Assembly (NCBI GenBank): GCA_029465975.1
Contig: CM055756.1
Location: 10,146,206 to 10,210,205, forward strand
DNA: 64,000 nucleotides
Direction of reading: 5' to 3'
Origin: Dallia pectoralis
Taxonomy: Eukaryota; Chordata; Actinopteri; Esociformes; Umbridae
In this document: in pieces, positions 31,441 through 43,799 of the stretch
Numbering within the stretch: position 1 is the first letter of the stretch
How the letters are laid out: each line of letters starts with the position of its first letter
Translations under genes and position numbers: made by a program
Notes under the pieces: model-generated
Told to the model about the DNA's origin: nothing
Database searches by the model: none
The model's input: the letters and a program-made list of their open reading frames with translations, nothing else

Positions 31441-31851
31441 GTAGGGGGATAGCTGCAGCCAGGACAGGGGTTTAACAGTCATTAGTACAGCAGTTAGCTA
31501 CACTGATCTGAGCGCTGTTGTCTTTAAAGAGACCATGAAGGGGAGTTAAAGATACAGACAGGGAGGATGAAAAGTGTCCATGTCACATTTTGTACCAAGA
31601 CGGAACCCTTATCTGAGACACACCTTTTATTTATTTTTGACCATAAAAAGGCCAAATGTCCAGTATTTAAGAAAATAAATTAATTTGTTTTTATTATATT
31701 AAGTATATATGTGTATATATCATGCAGATCGACTAATACACAGATTTACACTCACTATTTCTGGAAAATATGGAATCACTAAAACACGAGGCTTGTTTAA
31801 ACCTGTTTAACCAGCAAAAAATAATGTGCAGATGGGTAATGAATCGATTCA
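31441..31851. other. Intergenic sequence
   Basis: No gene or repeat is recognised. AT-rich around 31670-31720. Confidence 0.5.
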
Positions 31852-31976
31852 ACCCTAACCCTAACCCCAACCCCAACCCTAACTCCAACGCCAACCCTAA
31901 CCCCAACCCCAACCCCAACCCCAACCCTAACCCTAACCCTAACTCCAACCCCAACCCCAACCCTAACCCTAACCCG
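31852..31976. repeat. Degenerate telomere-like array
   Basis: About 20 hexamers mixing CCCTAA (the vertebrate telomere repeat) with CCCCAA, CTCCAA and CGCCAA variants. The apparent NPNPNP frame is an artefact. Orientation is uniform. Confidence 0.85.
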
Positions 31977-32814
31977 ATTCAAGACAAAGATCAGTTCATT
32001 CAGTCTGCTCTCTCGTACACTACAACACATGCCAGTACATGGATTTGTGCTAAACCCGCACACAGCTGCTCAGACCGGAGCCCACAATGCATCTGTCACT
32101 TACTCATCTGTCAGTGGCTCCACATCTGTGATCTCCAGTGGAGGCTAGCGCTCTGGCCTCCCTGTCCGCAGACACGTCTCCCTCAGCTGGGCTTAGCCGC
32201 ACACCACACTCCCCTGTCTGCCCAACCCTCCAGCTGAACACTGCCTATATTGTATTGATAACGGACATACTTTTAGTTTATCTAGTGAGTTTATGATGTA
32301 CTTGAAGTATTATACTGAGTCATCGTTGCACGTGGAACATAACTACATGTTGGTGTGGCTGTCTTGTCATGAGACATGGCCGTTGCTTTAGCTTACGCTA
32401 ACAGCTGTATCGTTGAAAGCCATTTCATGGAGACAAACGTAACAATGTGTTTTTGGCAAGTACAGTCAACTACAGCCAGAAGCCAAGTGTAAGACGTAGG
32501 ATTAGGGAAGCATTTATTGGAAATAGAAATTTGTTCTGTATTTTAGTTTTCGACTGGGCTTTTCCCAGCATACGTTTTACAGCTTAAGCTAGGGCTAGCG
32601 CACAAAACAATTGTGATATGGGACATAAAACTACTAAACCAAAGTTTGTCACATGTTTACAGCCCAGCCAATCATTTCCTCTCATGAATGTGGTGGTGGA
32701 GTACAGCTAGTCAATAAGTGAAATATAGTGTCAGAGCTCACATTTGCATGAAGCGAAGCAAACGTTGATTGTCTCCTAACAAGGACCTGCGTCTAGATCT
32801 GAGTAGATACGATG
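31977..32814. other. Intergenic sequence
   Basis: No gene is recognised. Confidence 0.5.
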
Positions 32815-33060
32815 GTAAGCAGACAATCCGTTCTTGCAGTTAACGTGTTGGATGCAGAAGAAATTAACAAGAGCATAGATCTGAGGCGAATTTGAAAAGG
32901 GCCAAATTGTTGCGGCCAGATGACTTGGTCAGAGCATCTCTGAAATGACACAGCTTCTAGGGTGCTCCCGGTCAGTGAGAACCTACTGACAGCGGTTTGA
33001 GGAGAGACAAACCACAAACCGACAACTGACGGCCAGGCGTCGGCGTGCACAGGCAGTGGA
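32815..33060 (+). mobile_element. Tc1/mariner-like relic, 5' part of transposase
   Basis: GCAGAAGAAATTAACAAGAG, GGCCAAATTGTTGCGGCCAG and GACTTGGTCAGAGCATCTC match, from memory, the N-terminal DNA-binding region of a widespread fish Tc1-like transposase read on the + strand. Frameshifts and stops interrupt it, and the catalytic DDE part is absent. It is a dead fragment. Confidence 0.65.
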
Positions 33061-33436
33061 GTCCAGTCTTCTTCACACTGACAGCATATTAGGCCATAAT
33101 GTTTTGTCTCATCAGTGAATATGAAGCCTCTTATAACATCTGTATAGTTAACTTTCAGAAACTCCTAATATCTGAAATCAAATAGATTTTAAAGTGGAAT
33201 GTCGCATTAAGACGTGGAAGAACGCGAGACCACGATGCATCTTGGGACATTCCAGATTTCGGCGAATGCCAGTGTCATGCGTGCCACCCTCTCTGTGTTT
33301 AAATTCGGATTTGAGGAAATTCTGTTTTGATGACGTCAGAACGGAGATATGTATCTGAATGACTTCCTCTGTTGGATGGTGCTGTTGTGTTGTTGTGTCG
33401 GTCTTCTCACACTGGACATTACTAATGGTCACGGAG
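33061..33436. other. Intergenic sequence
   Basis: No gene is recognised. Confidence 0.5.
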
Positions 33437-33606
33437 TGGGGGAGAGAAGGGGAGAGAGAAGGGGAGAGAGAAGGGGAGAGAGAAGGGGAGAGAGGGAGAG
33501 AGAAGGGAGAGAGAAGGGGAGAGAAGGGGAGAGAGAAGGGGAGAGAGAAGGGTAGAGAGAAGGGGAGAGAGAAGGGGAGAGAGGAGGGGAAAGGAGGGAG
33601 AGAGAC
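33437..33606. repeat. GGGGAGAGA purine repeat
   Basis: A polypurine tract of 12-bp GAGAGAAGGGGA units with shorter variants. It is a candidate triplex (H-DNA) former. Confidence 0.93.
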
Positions 33607-34496
33607 TAAACAGAATGGGACCTATTGTAATGCCTCCTGGGAATGTTGTCTCACTGAGCGTACATCTACTTCCTGTGTCGCTTGAAGACCCATTGTAGAT
33701 TCGCAATGCGTTCGTGCGTGGGCGTGTTTTTTGCGGGTGGTGGTCTGTGCGTGTGTGTGTATGTGTACACGTAGTTATGTTCACGTTTGTGACCATGTGT
33801 GAGTAGTAACGTCATGGAAAATACTGTTGTCTGTGTCGTGGTCGTAATTGTAATACATCTGACATCCCATTTACATGATAAGTAGTAACAGTCTTCCAAT
33901 TTGTCCTCCTACAATCTCCCACTTAAACCATTTCATGCCAGTACTTCACACAAATCTTATTCTCTCTTTCTCTTCTTTTCAAACACACAAGCACACACAC
34001 ACACAAGCACACCTGAAACTCCTAGCACCTGACCAGACCGGTCCTCAGATGACCACCTGGTTCTACAGCGGGTAGTTTAGATGTCCCAGTTCATCCCTAG
34101 GGTCCAGCTCCCACTCATCCAGGACCATCTGTCAGAAGCAGTACCTAATGGAGTCCAGCAGCATTAGAAACGACCCAGCAGAACACAGCCATTCACAGTT
34201 TATCTGCACGCCGTAGGACAGATAAGGTCTGCATTAGAGCAGGACATCCAATGCCAACAGGCTCAGAGACAGGCTTGTATGTGCATTACTGGCTGGCATA
34301 ACTGGCAGATACCCAGACACAGTTTTTACATGGAAGTCAAACACAGAGACGTGTGAATGCTGTAAATATCGTACTCAACACCTTTTGTTCACACTTATTT
34401 TTTTCCTTTAATTCTACATTGTCACTATACATCGTATTACTAATGGATGATAAATCCTCGAACTGGAACTGTAATTGGCATTTAGATTTGCCGTGA
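33607..34496. other. Intergenic with short CA runs
   Basis: TG/CG-alternating DNA lies at about 33745-33770 and CA runs at about 33983-34012. No gene is seen. Confidence 0.5.
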
Positions 34497-34674
34497 GAGG
34501 GCCGGTTTAGAGGACAGAGGGCCGGTTTAGAGGACAGAGGGCCGGTTTAGAGGACAGAGGGCAGGTTTAGAGGACAGAGGGCCGGTTTAGAGGACAGAGG
34601 GCCGGTTTAGAGGACAGAGGGCCGGTTTAGAGGACAGAGGGCAGGTTTAGAGGACAGAGGGCAGGTTTAGAGGC
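34497..34674. repeat. 20-bp minisatellite
   Basis: Nine copies of AGGGCCGGTTTAGAGGACAG; three copies have CAGG in place of CCGG. The copies are otherwise identical. Confidence 0.97.
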
Positions 34675-34886
34675 ATGAGGCTACAACACGACACGCTGCC
34701 AGGTCTAACAAAACATGAGTTAAAGCGCCGGCTTCCCTTAGGGAAATAAATGATGTGTCTTTCATTTATTCACCAAGGCTTTCAGCTTGATATACAGTCT
34801 GCAGGTAGCACGTATCTACTGCCTCTGCATAGATGGACTTTCACTCTCTCTTTTGACTTACTGTCAAACGCATGCTAGTGTTTATG
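34675..34886. other. Short intergenic segment
   Basis: Nothing is recognised. Confidence 0.5.
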
Positions 34887-34890
34887 TCGT

Positions 34891-34930
<40 letters not shown>
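34887..34930. repeat. (CA)n microsatellite
   Basis: About 21 pure CA units. Confidence 0.95.
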
Positions 34931-34931
<1 letters not shown>

Positions 34932-36675
34932 CATACACGCACGGACAGTCACGTACACATTTCATAAAAAACAGAGAGGTTAATGTATCAGAGATGTGAA
35001 TCGGTTTAGTAAAAAAAAACATCAACAGCTGCTTTTTTAGCAATTTATAAAATTGGCTGAAACAATGTTTATTGCTTCTGCAAATGTTGGATTCCTTGGC
35101 TAAACAAATAGGCGTGCTTCCCCTAAAAACAGGACCCACTTGCTATGACGTTTAGAGACTGTCAGAACTTGCAGGATAATTATGCATGATCAAGATTAAG
35201 CTCCACGGTTCAATAACCCCACCTCCATGCTAACGATGTAACTGACAAGAGTGGTGAGGAAATTAGAAAGTGGCATTGGCCAGTAAAACCAGCTTATTTT
35301 ACTATTAGGTCATCCAGCACATTGTAAAATAGTTAAAAGCTATTGCTGTTTTCTGACTATTTAAAATATTTGATGTGTTGATGCGTGTGGGCACTAGAGG
35401 GCAGGACTCATCACTGCAACTTAAACATATAAACATATAAACCACATGTTTTACATCTATTAACTATATTGACCATTTTTGCGGCCTCAATCTCCCAAAC
35501 ACACATGACTCTAGTATATCCGTTCACTTATATCAGGGCAAACTCCCCCATGTCAATCTGTCAAAGAGTACAAAAGTGTCCAGATACAGTTCAAATTATT
35601 TAATATTAACAACGCTGTGGACAATCTTTGTCTGTGTAGTGTTGTGGTTAAATTAAATTGTTGATCATGCCTATTTCTATTTAGCCTTGATTCCAGAAGA
35701 AAAGCGCTGTTCCATTCAAACATTCAATAATATCTGGGATACATTTTACACGTGATAAAATCCAGGTAATTGTAACTTATCATGACGTTTTGTTTTTTTT
35801 TGTTCATAACAAAAGGATGAAGAGAAATGTACTCTGACATGTGCAATGTACAACATGTAATGGTTACGCTACAATACAAACTTTAATTATAGGCTTTTAC
35901 TGGGGTTTTCCGATTATGAGGTGACCATAAAACAGGCCAGTATAACAGGTTTTGCACACACCAAGTAAGAAAAGATGGATAGTTGTGTCACGTATTTCCT
36001 TCCAATGAAGTAAGGCGTGATCTTAGAATATTAAGCGCATATTGTTGGTGGGATATCATCTGATAGGAGAACATGTTAGCAGCTAGCTTCATTAGCATTT
36101 TAGCTAATATCATCCCCCTGGTGGGTGGTGGGTGTTTGTATTCGGTGGCTTATTGGACTCCTTTGCTATCTTGTCGGTCTGAACGACTCTATGTTCCTGA
36201 GCTTGTTTTATTAAACAGCACGACCTCCGGAGTGTTATTGCTTAAACATATGTATTCAGACACACTCACACATGCTTCTATGCACACGCACACACGGCAA
36301 GACGCACACCTGTTACAGGTTTAAAGCGTATTCGGTCTGGTCACATAACAATGAAATGACCGAGGTGTGGTTGTATAACGGAGTAAAAACCATCATGCCT
36401 AAACAGTCAGCAGCATTGGCTTGCCAGCCAAGCTGGGCAAACCGTTTAGTTTGTCTCAGATACACACACACACAAACACACGCACCAACTTCCCAGGTAG
36501 CAGCGACACGTACAGCTTTCATAGCTTAGCTCATGTGTTGGGTGTAATAATGGTTAAGGTAAGTGAGTCCCACAGTCTGAACAGCTCCGCAGAGATTCCC
36601 AGAGTGTTAGGTGTGGAAAGATGGCTGGGGCACAATCCGACCACATCAATGACCACTTTGTCTGCTGAATGTGTC
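34931..36675. other. Intergenic sequence
   Basis: No gene is recognised. The segment holds a CTCF-like motif at 35391-35404 (listed separately) and short CA runs near 36280 and 36463. Confidence 0.5.
35391..35404 (+). promoter_or_regulatory. CTCF-like motif
   Basis: GCACTAGAGGGCAG matches the CTCF core consensus at all but the first position. Confidence 0.35.
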
Positions 36676-36715
36676 TAAGTGTGCGTGTGTGTGTGTGTGT
36701 GAGTGTGTGTTTGTG
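36676..36715. repeat. Short TG-rich microsatellite
   Basis: TG repeats with GAG and TTTG interruptions. Confidence 0.88.
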
Positions 36716-37280
36716 CGTGCACATTAACGCTGTCTTTCCTGCGGGCCTGCGTGCTCGTTCGTGTGATACTGTACGTGTCTATTTTGGAACGGTTGCCAGT
36801 ATCGTGGAACTGCATGGCAACGCATTGAATTGGCTCGTCAATATGAGAGTTACATATTACCTGGGTATAATGTGCCATACTGGAAACACATAACACCGGG
36901 TTTCTTTCTTCTTATTCCCTTCTTTACGGCGTTAACCGGACTGAGTTTCCAGAAATTAAAACGAGAGAGGTAGACCTCAGATTAAATCGATATTTCCTCC
37001 CCGGCAGGAGAGCAGAGGATTGAGAACTGCGAAGCACAAACACACATTTACACACTGCCAGTTCCACGCGTTGTTTTGTGTGTTCAGCCCTGGCTGTCAG
37101 CGCATTGTAAACGAGATCAATTATGGTTGAAAAAGCGTGTACGAAGTAAAAATAAAAGTGGCATGCTGAGCGATGTCAGAGGGCCCAAACTAGCAGTAAG
37201 TGCGTGAATACTTTCTTAGGGTACTTGGACAATGTTAGCCAGCGCTGGCCTTGAAAGCTACCCTTCGTTGTGCTTGCATG
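36716..37280. other. Intergenic sequence
   Basis: No gene is recognised. Confidence 0.5.
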
Positions 37281-38731
37281 TGTGGATATGTCCTGTGGAT
37301 GTGTCCTGTGGATGTGTCCTGTGGATGTGTCCTGTGGATGTCTCCTGTGTCCTGTGGATGTGTCCTGTGGATGTGTCCTGTGTCCTGTGGATGTGTCCTG
37401 TGTCCTGTGGATGTGTCCTGTGGATGTGTCCTGTGGATGTGTCCTGTGGATGTGTCCTGTGGATGTCTCCTGTGGATGTCTCCTGTGTCCTGTGGATGTG
37501 TCCTGTGGATGTGTCCTGTGGATGTGTCCTGTGGATGTGTCCTGTGGATGTGTCCTGTAAATGTGTCCTGTGGATGTGTCCTGTGGATGTGTCCTGTGGA
37601 TGTGTCCTGTGTCCTGTGGATGTGTCCTGTGGATGTCTCCTGTGTCCTGTGGATGTGTCCTGTGGATGTGTCCTGTGTCCTGTGGATGTGTCCTGTGGAT
37701 GTGTCCTGTGGATGTGTCCTGTGGATGTCTCCTGTGTCCTGTGGATGTGTCCTGTGGATGTCTCCTGTGTCCTGTGGATGTGTCCTGTGGATGTCTCCTG
37801 TGTCCTGTGGATGTGTCCTGTGGATGTGTCCTGTGTCCTGTGGATGTGTCCTGTGTCCTGTGGATGTGTCCTGTGGATGTGTCCTGTGGATGTGTCCTGT
37901 GGATGTGTCCTGTGGATGTCTCCTGTGGATGTCTCCTGTGTCCTGTGGATGTGTCCTGTGGATGTGTCCTGTGGATGTGTCCTGTAAATGTGTCCTGTGG
38001 ATGTGTCCTGTGGATGTGTCCTGTGGATGTGTCCTGTGTCCTGTGGATGTGTCCTGTGGATGTCTCCTGTGTCCTGTGGATGTGTCCTGTGGATGTGTCC
38101 TGTGTCCTGTGGCTGTGTCCTGTGGATGTGTCCTGTGGATGTGTCCTGTGGATGTGTCCTGTGGATGTCTCCTGTGTCCTGTGGATGTGTCCTGTGGATG
38201 TCTCCTGTGTCCTGTGGATGTGTCCTGTGGATGTCTCCTGTGTCCTGTGGATGTGTCCTGTGGATGTGTCCTGTGGATGTGTCCTGTAAATGTGTCCTGT
38301 GGATGTGTCCTGTGGATGTGTCCTGTGGATGTGTCCTGTGGATGTCTCCTGTGTCCTGTGGATGTGTCCTGTGGATGTGTCCTGTGTCCTGTGGATGTGT
38401 CCTGTGGATGTGTCCTGTGGATGTGTCCTGTGGATGTGTCCTGTAAATGTGTCCTGTGGATGTGTCCTGTGGATGTGTCCTGTGGATGTGTCCTGTGTCC
38501 TGTGGATGTGTCCTGTGGATGTCTCCTGTGTCCTGTGGATGTGTCCTGTGGATGTGTCCTGTGTCCTGTGGATGTGTCCTGTGGATGTGTCCTGTGGATG
38601 TGTCCTGTGGATGTGTCCTGTGGATGTGTCCTGTAAATGTGTCCTGTGGATGTGTCCTGTGGATGTGTCCTGTGGATGTGTCCTGTGGATGTGTCCTGTG
38701 GATGTGTCCTGTAAATGTGTCCTGTGGATGT
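37281..38731. repeat. 13-bp/7-bp compound minisatellite, 1.45 kb
   Basis: TGTCCTGTGGATG units (13 bp) are interspersed with short CTGTGTC units (7 bp) and with TGTAAATG and TGTCTCC variants. The TGTAAATG marker recurs at about 37557, 37984, 38287, 38443, 38633 and 38711 at unequal intervals (427, 303, 156, 190 and 78 bp), showing segmental duplication of multi-unit blocks. Long reading frames on both strands are artefacts. Confidence 0.97.
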
Positions 38732-39939
38732 ACATTTTATGTCTGCTGGGTTTTCTTTACTTGCACTGAGGTTATAACTGTCAAACGTTTTATTATTAAT
38801 TTTTTTAGACGTTGAGGTGGGTTCTTCTCTATATATGAGCTGCATTTCAAATTGAAATAGGTGCGGCACTAACAAGTGATGTGTTTGAGTGTACATGCAT
38901 GTGTGTCTGTACAATAAGTGTGTGTCCCAGCACTTCTGCGGGTCCCAATCACGCACCACCCATTATATACACGACAGTAAGACTGCCTTTTCTCCACTAG
39001 GATTGTGATATCAATAGATCTCTGACGTCTATGCCAAGAGGTTCAGTTCACTTAGATGTTTGCTTCTATAATTACCCTCGCCACAGTTATTTTGCGTTTT
39101 ACAGATCTGAACTTGTGGCCCCTGGTTTGTCGCCACAGTTTTTCTGCCCTTTGTATTCCTCCATTTCTCTGAAGGTACATGTTAAACATCTATTTATGAA
39201 ATCTCTTTGGTTCGACGCCAAGCTACATGAGACTGCAGAAATCTTTTTCCAAAACCCCGCCATCTTCCCTTCCTTTTCGTTCTTCCCCTACGTCGGCGCG
39301 GCACATCCAGGCTTTCATCTTTAAATCCCTTTTTGTCTTTCTCTTCCTCTCTCCCCCTTTTCTTTCCGTTCGCCCCTTTCTCTCCCTCTCTCTCTGTCTC
39401 TATCCACCCGCTATGAGTGTCTGTAGTCTTGAGGAAGGCAGATCCTCCGCTACAACATCTGATGTTTATTTGGGAGCCCTCTGGGAAATGCGGCCGGGCT
39501 TCACGTCTCGAGGAAATTGCCAGCGTTCTCCGGCCCACTTGGTGCACGCTCAAACACACACTTCACTTCCCGGTCTTTTTTGAGAGAGGAGGTTATTCTA
39601 ACAGGCCAGGGGTCAGCAAACTTCTAATCTTCCTCCTTCACCCCAGCCACACTTAGCCTCTCTGTAGCGAAAACTAAACATGGGAAACATCTCAAATACA
39701 TGTAACACATAAAAATATATATCCAAATGAAAACCTATGCGTTCCAATTACCTACGCATTCAAACATATGTTTGGATAAAGTATGTGGTTCTCTGAATTG
39801 TGCTTAACCGACTATTAGGTTAGCATATAAGAACAATTGAACATGCATTTTCATTTATTATTTATCAAATACATGTATGTAACACCATGTGTATTTTTTG
39901 TATAAGTCATTAGTGGGTTTCATTGTCTTCAAACGTTCC
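38732..39939. other. Intergenic sequence
   Basis: No gene is recognised. Pyrimidine-rich at about 39320-39410. Confidence 0.5.
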
Positions 39940-39944
39940 GATAT

Positions 39945-40406
39945 TGTCACGCCGGCTCTGTCTCGTAGCCGGCGAGGTGTGTGAATGCAGAAAAGGAGGC
40001 AGACCAGGATCCGTAGCGTTGATGAGTTTTTAATGTAATCTCGTGACAACGCCACTTGCTAAGTACTCACTAGTACCGTAACCGAAACAAAAACCAGCGA
40101 CACAGCGCTTAAAAGTAAAGGCCCGACAACAAGGGCTCAATATGAAAATAGACACACAAATGTCTCTAATATAACGCCGGGAGGCGTGTACACACGTACA
40201 ACAGTCAACAATACCACACGAGGACATGACCCCACAGAGGAAGCCTATATAGGAGACTAATGGGGAATGAACACCAGGTGTGTGCAATAGACAGGACTAG
40301 ACAAAGTGACAAATGAGGGGGCGGCGGCCGCTAATACGTCGGCGACGACGAACGACGAAACCCGCCACCAGAGGGCAGGGGAGCTGCGCTAGAGGGATTC
40401 CTCACA
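39945..40406 (-). repeat. Element 3 3' LTR
   Basis: 462 bp. The predicted R start segment AATACCACAC (+ strand 40210-40219) and a TATATA box (about 40246-40251) are present. It also holds the CTCF-like motif at 40365-40378. Confidence 0.95.
40365..40378 (+). promoter_or_regulatory. CTCF-like motif in element 3 3' LTR
   Basis: CCACCAGAGGGCAG fits every position of the vertebrate CTCF core consensus CCASYAGRKGGCRS. The other LTR has the same motif at 45069-45082, in the same orientation. Confidence 0.5.
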
Positions 40407-40419
40407 GTACTCCCCCCCT
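40407..40419 (-). promoter_or_regulatory. Element 3 polypurine tract
   Basis: The minus strand reads AGGGGGGGAGTAC directly before the 3' LTR. It is the expected primer for second-strand synthesis. Confidence 0.8.
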
Positions 40420-41849
40420 GACGGGCGGCTCCAGCCGTCCGTCGCCGCCGACCCAGAGGCCGACCCGGAGGACGCGGAGCTGGACGATCAGGCCGCCGAC
40501 GATGGAACGCCTCCACTAACGTAGGATCGAGTACGTCCCTTGCCGGCACCCAACAGCGTTCCTCCGGACCGTACCCCTCCCACTCCACAAGGTACTGGAG
40601 GCCCCTCCCGGCGTCTGGAGTCTCTGATGGTGCTGACACGGTGCCGGACCCCCTCAATGTCCAGGGGGTGGGGGACCTCTCTCACCTCAGATTGCTGGAG
40701 GGGACCAGCGACCACCGGCCTGAGGAGAGACACATGGAACGAGGCATTAATTCGATAATCAGGTGGCAGCTGTAATCGGTAGGTTACCTCGTTCACTCTC
40801 CTCAGGACTTTAAACGGCCCCACAAACCGCGGAGCCAGCTTCCGGCAGGGCAGGCGGAGCGGCAGGTTTCGAGTCGAGAGCCAGACCCGATCCCCGGAGC
40901 GTAGTTTGGCGTGTCACTACGTCTCCGGTCAGCGGCGGACTTCTGACGTTGTCCGGCGCGCTGCAGGTGCCGATGAGCCACAATCCACGTGTCCTCCGCG
41001 CGCCGGAACCAGTCGTCCACCGCTGGAGTCTCGGGCTGGCTCTGCTGCCAAGGGGCCAGGACCGGCTGATACCCTAAGACACACTGAAAAGGTGACATGT
41101 CAGTAGAGGAGTGACGGAGCGAGTTTTGAGCATACTCTGCCCATGGCAAAACTCCGCCCACTCCTCTGGCCGGTCCTGGCAATACGACCTCAGAAACCTC
41201 CCTATCTCCTGATTGACTCGTTCCACCTGCCCATTAGCCTCGGGGTGATACCCAGAGGTCAGACTGACCGAGACCCCCAACCGTCTCATGAACGCCCTCC
41301 AGACCTTCGACGTAAACTGGGACCCCGGTCAGATACGATGTCCTCCGGGACCCCGTAGTGCCGGAAGACGTGTGTGAACAGGGCTTCCGCGGTCTGCAGG
41401 GCCGTCGGGAGACCTGGCATGGGCAGAAAGCGGCAGGCCTTTGAGAAACGGTCCACGACGACCAGGACTGTAGTGTGACCCTTGGAGAGAGGGAGGTCAG
41501 TCAAAAAATCAACACTAATATGTGACCATGGTCGCCGTGGAACGGGCAAAGGATGTAACTTACCCGCCGGAAGGTGTCTAGGTGCCTTACTCTGAGCGCA
41601 TACAGAACAGGAGGTAACATACACCCTCACATCCTTGGCCAGACTAGGCCACCAATATCTATTGGTGAGACAGCGCACTGTCCGACCAATCCCAGGGTGT
41701 CCCGTTGACACCGATGTGTGGGCCCAGCAGATCAGCCGATCACGAACATCCAGCGGCACGTAGACACGCCCCTCTGGGCATTGTGGGGAGCTGGTTCTGT
41801 GCGTAACGCCCGCTGGATGTCCGCATCCACCGCCCACACCACCGGTGCC

Positions 41850-43790
41850 ACTATACAGGAAGAGGGAATAATGGGAGAATTATCCACATATCTCTCCGTG
41901 GTGTCATACAATCTGGACAGTGCGTCTGCCTTGACGTTTTTTGTACCCGGAATGTACGAGATCGTAAAGTCAAACCGAGTAAAAATAACGCCCACCTAGC
42001 CTGACGAGGATTCAGTCTCCTAGCTGCCCTAATATACTCCAGGTTACGGTGGTCAGTCCAGACTACAAACGGGTGTCTCGCTCCCTCGAGCCAGTGCCTC
42101 CACTCAGACAGAGCTTTAACCACAGCTAGCAGCTCCCTATCACCTACGTCATAGTTTTGCTCCGCCGCACTGAGCTTCCGCGAGTAAAAGGCACAGGGGC
42201 GGAGTTGAGGGGGCGTGCCCGAGCGCTGGGATAGCACCGCACCAATCCCAACCTCTGACGCGTCAACCTCCACTATGAACGGAAGCGACGGATCTGGGTA
42301 GGCCAACACCTGTGCGGAGGTGAACAGTGTTTTCAATGCACTAAACGCACAGTCTGCCTCGTTCGACCAGCGAATACGAGATGGCCCACCCCTCAACAGG
42401 GATGTAATAGGAGCTGCTACCTTGCCAAAGTTTCGGATAAACCTACGATAGAAGTTGGAAAACCCGATGAACCGTTGTACCGCCTTAACCGTGGTGGGAA
42501 TGGGCCAATTACGCACGGCCGCCACGCGATCAATCTCCATCTCCACTCCCTGCGCTGTGACGTGGAACCCGAGAAACGAGACTGCTCGCTGAAAAACAGA
42601 CACTTCTCCAATTTGGCATATAGGTCATGCTCCCTCAGTCGCTCCAGTACTCTGCGAACAAGGGAGACATGGTCCGCACGGGTAGCAGAGTACACCAGGA
42701 TGTCGTCAATGTACACCACCACACCGCGGCCGACCATGTCCCGAAACAGGTTATTCACAAAGGACTGGAAAACCGACGGCGCATTCATTAACCCATACGG
42801 CATCACCAGGTACTCATAGTGCCCTGAAGTGGTGCTAAAGGCTGTCTTCCACTCATCTCCCTCTCGGATACGCACCAAATTATACGCGCTCCTGAGATCC
42901 AGTTTTGTGAAAAACGTGCCCCGTGCATTGATTCTATCACAGTCGAAATCAGAGGGAGAGGATACCGATAACGAACTGTAATTTTATTCAATGCCCGATA
43001 GTCTATACAGGGACGCAACCCCCCGTCTTTTTTTTTCACAAAAAAGAAACTCGAGGAGGCGGAAGAAGTGGAATGGCGAATTATCCCCTGACTCAATGAC
43101 TCAGAGATGTACGTCTCCATCGTCTCTGTCTCCGCTTGGGACAGGGGATACACGTGACTGTGCGGTGGTACAACGCCTACCTGTAGGTCTATCGCGCAAT
43201 CCCCCGGACGATGGGGTGGTAATTTAGTAGCCAACTGTTTGGAGAATACAACTGCCAAATCACTATACTCCGGAGGAATGCGCACAGTGGAGACACTGTC
43301 TGGACTCTCCACAGATGTCGCATTGATGGAAACACCCAGACACCTTCCCTGACACTCCTGTCCCCACTCCGCTAGAACCCTCCGAGGCCATGAAAACTGG
43401 GGGTTGTGCAACGCCAACCAGGGCAACCCCAACACCACGGGAAAATTAGGTGACTCAATTATATGAAAAGTAATATGTTCGGTGTGATTGTTATTAGAGA
43501 TCATAGAGATTGGAACTGTGACCTGCCTCACCACCCCAGACCCCAGCGGACGATTGTCTAGGGCTGTGATTGGTCGAGGACAGTCCAACAGTTTTAGCGG
43601 AATGTTCAGCGTATGCGCAAAAGACCTGTCCATAAAAATCCCAGCTGCGCCTGAATCGACTAGTGCCTTACACTGGGACATGGTGTGAAAACCGGGGAAA
43701 CGCACCGGTAGAGTGACATGAGCGTCAGAGGGTTCCAGTCGGGTGTTAGGTGCGTTTACCTGCGTCGCAGAAGTGTCAGACTTCCTACCC
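41850..43790 (-). pseudogene. Element 3 protease, reverse transcriptase and RNase H (frameshifted)
   Basis: The minus-strand order is protease ALVDSGAAG (about 43657), then reverse transcriptase. The RT shows FVKKKDGGLRPCIDYRALNK (about 42990), MPYGLMNAPSVFQ (about 42790-42830) and the catalytic YIDD (42702-42713). RNase H follows with VEVDASEVGIGAVLSQ, DRELLAVV and TDHRNLEYI. This would copy element RNA into DNA inside cytoplasmic particles. Frame changes occur near 42912 (early RT), 42580 (after the RT palm) and 41992 (after RNase H). Between them the frame is open and the catalytic residues are intact, so damage is by indels only. The copy as given cannot make a complete enzyme. Confidence 0.9.
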
Positions 43791-43799
43791 AGCCTCTGG

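Larger units (their letters stand above)
40331..41850 (-). pseudogene. Element 3 integrase and chromodomain (frameshifted)
   Basis: This part would cut and join element DNA to the host genome in the nucleus. Visible motifs are HTSVSTGH with CSVC (zinc-binding His/Cys pairs, about 41600-41740), VDFLTDLP (first Asp), VSDRG (second Asp) and NGQVERVNQE (catalytic Glu, about 41235). Downstream come PFKVLRRV and INASFHVSLLRP, usual at the C-terminal end of Gypsy integrases. A chromodomain-like YLVEWEGYGPEERCWVP follows at about 40547-40600. At least five frameshifts separate these pieces. The final frame passes through the polypurine tract and stops at 40331, inside the LTR. That extension depends on the length of a 7-C run and may be an artefact. 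Confidence 0.85.

Noticed and set aside
31770..32237. NPNPNPNP-rich ORF, superficially like a malaria surface antigen repeat
   Set aside because: It comes from CCCTAA/CCCCAA hexamers in fish DNA; there is no signal peptide or domain.
37176..38959. Overlapping 519-, 574- and 461-codon ORFs reading TSTGHIHRTHPQD or CPVDVSCGCVLWM
   Set aside because: They are translations of the 13/7-bp minisatellite in several frames on both strands, with no start context or domain.
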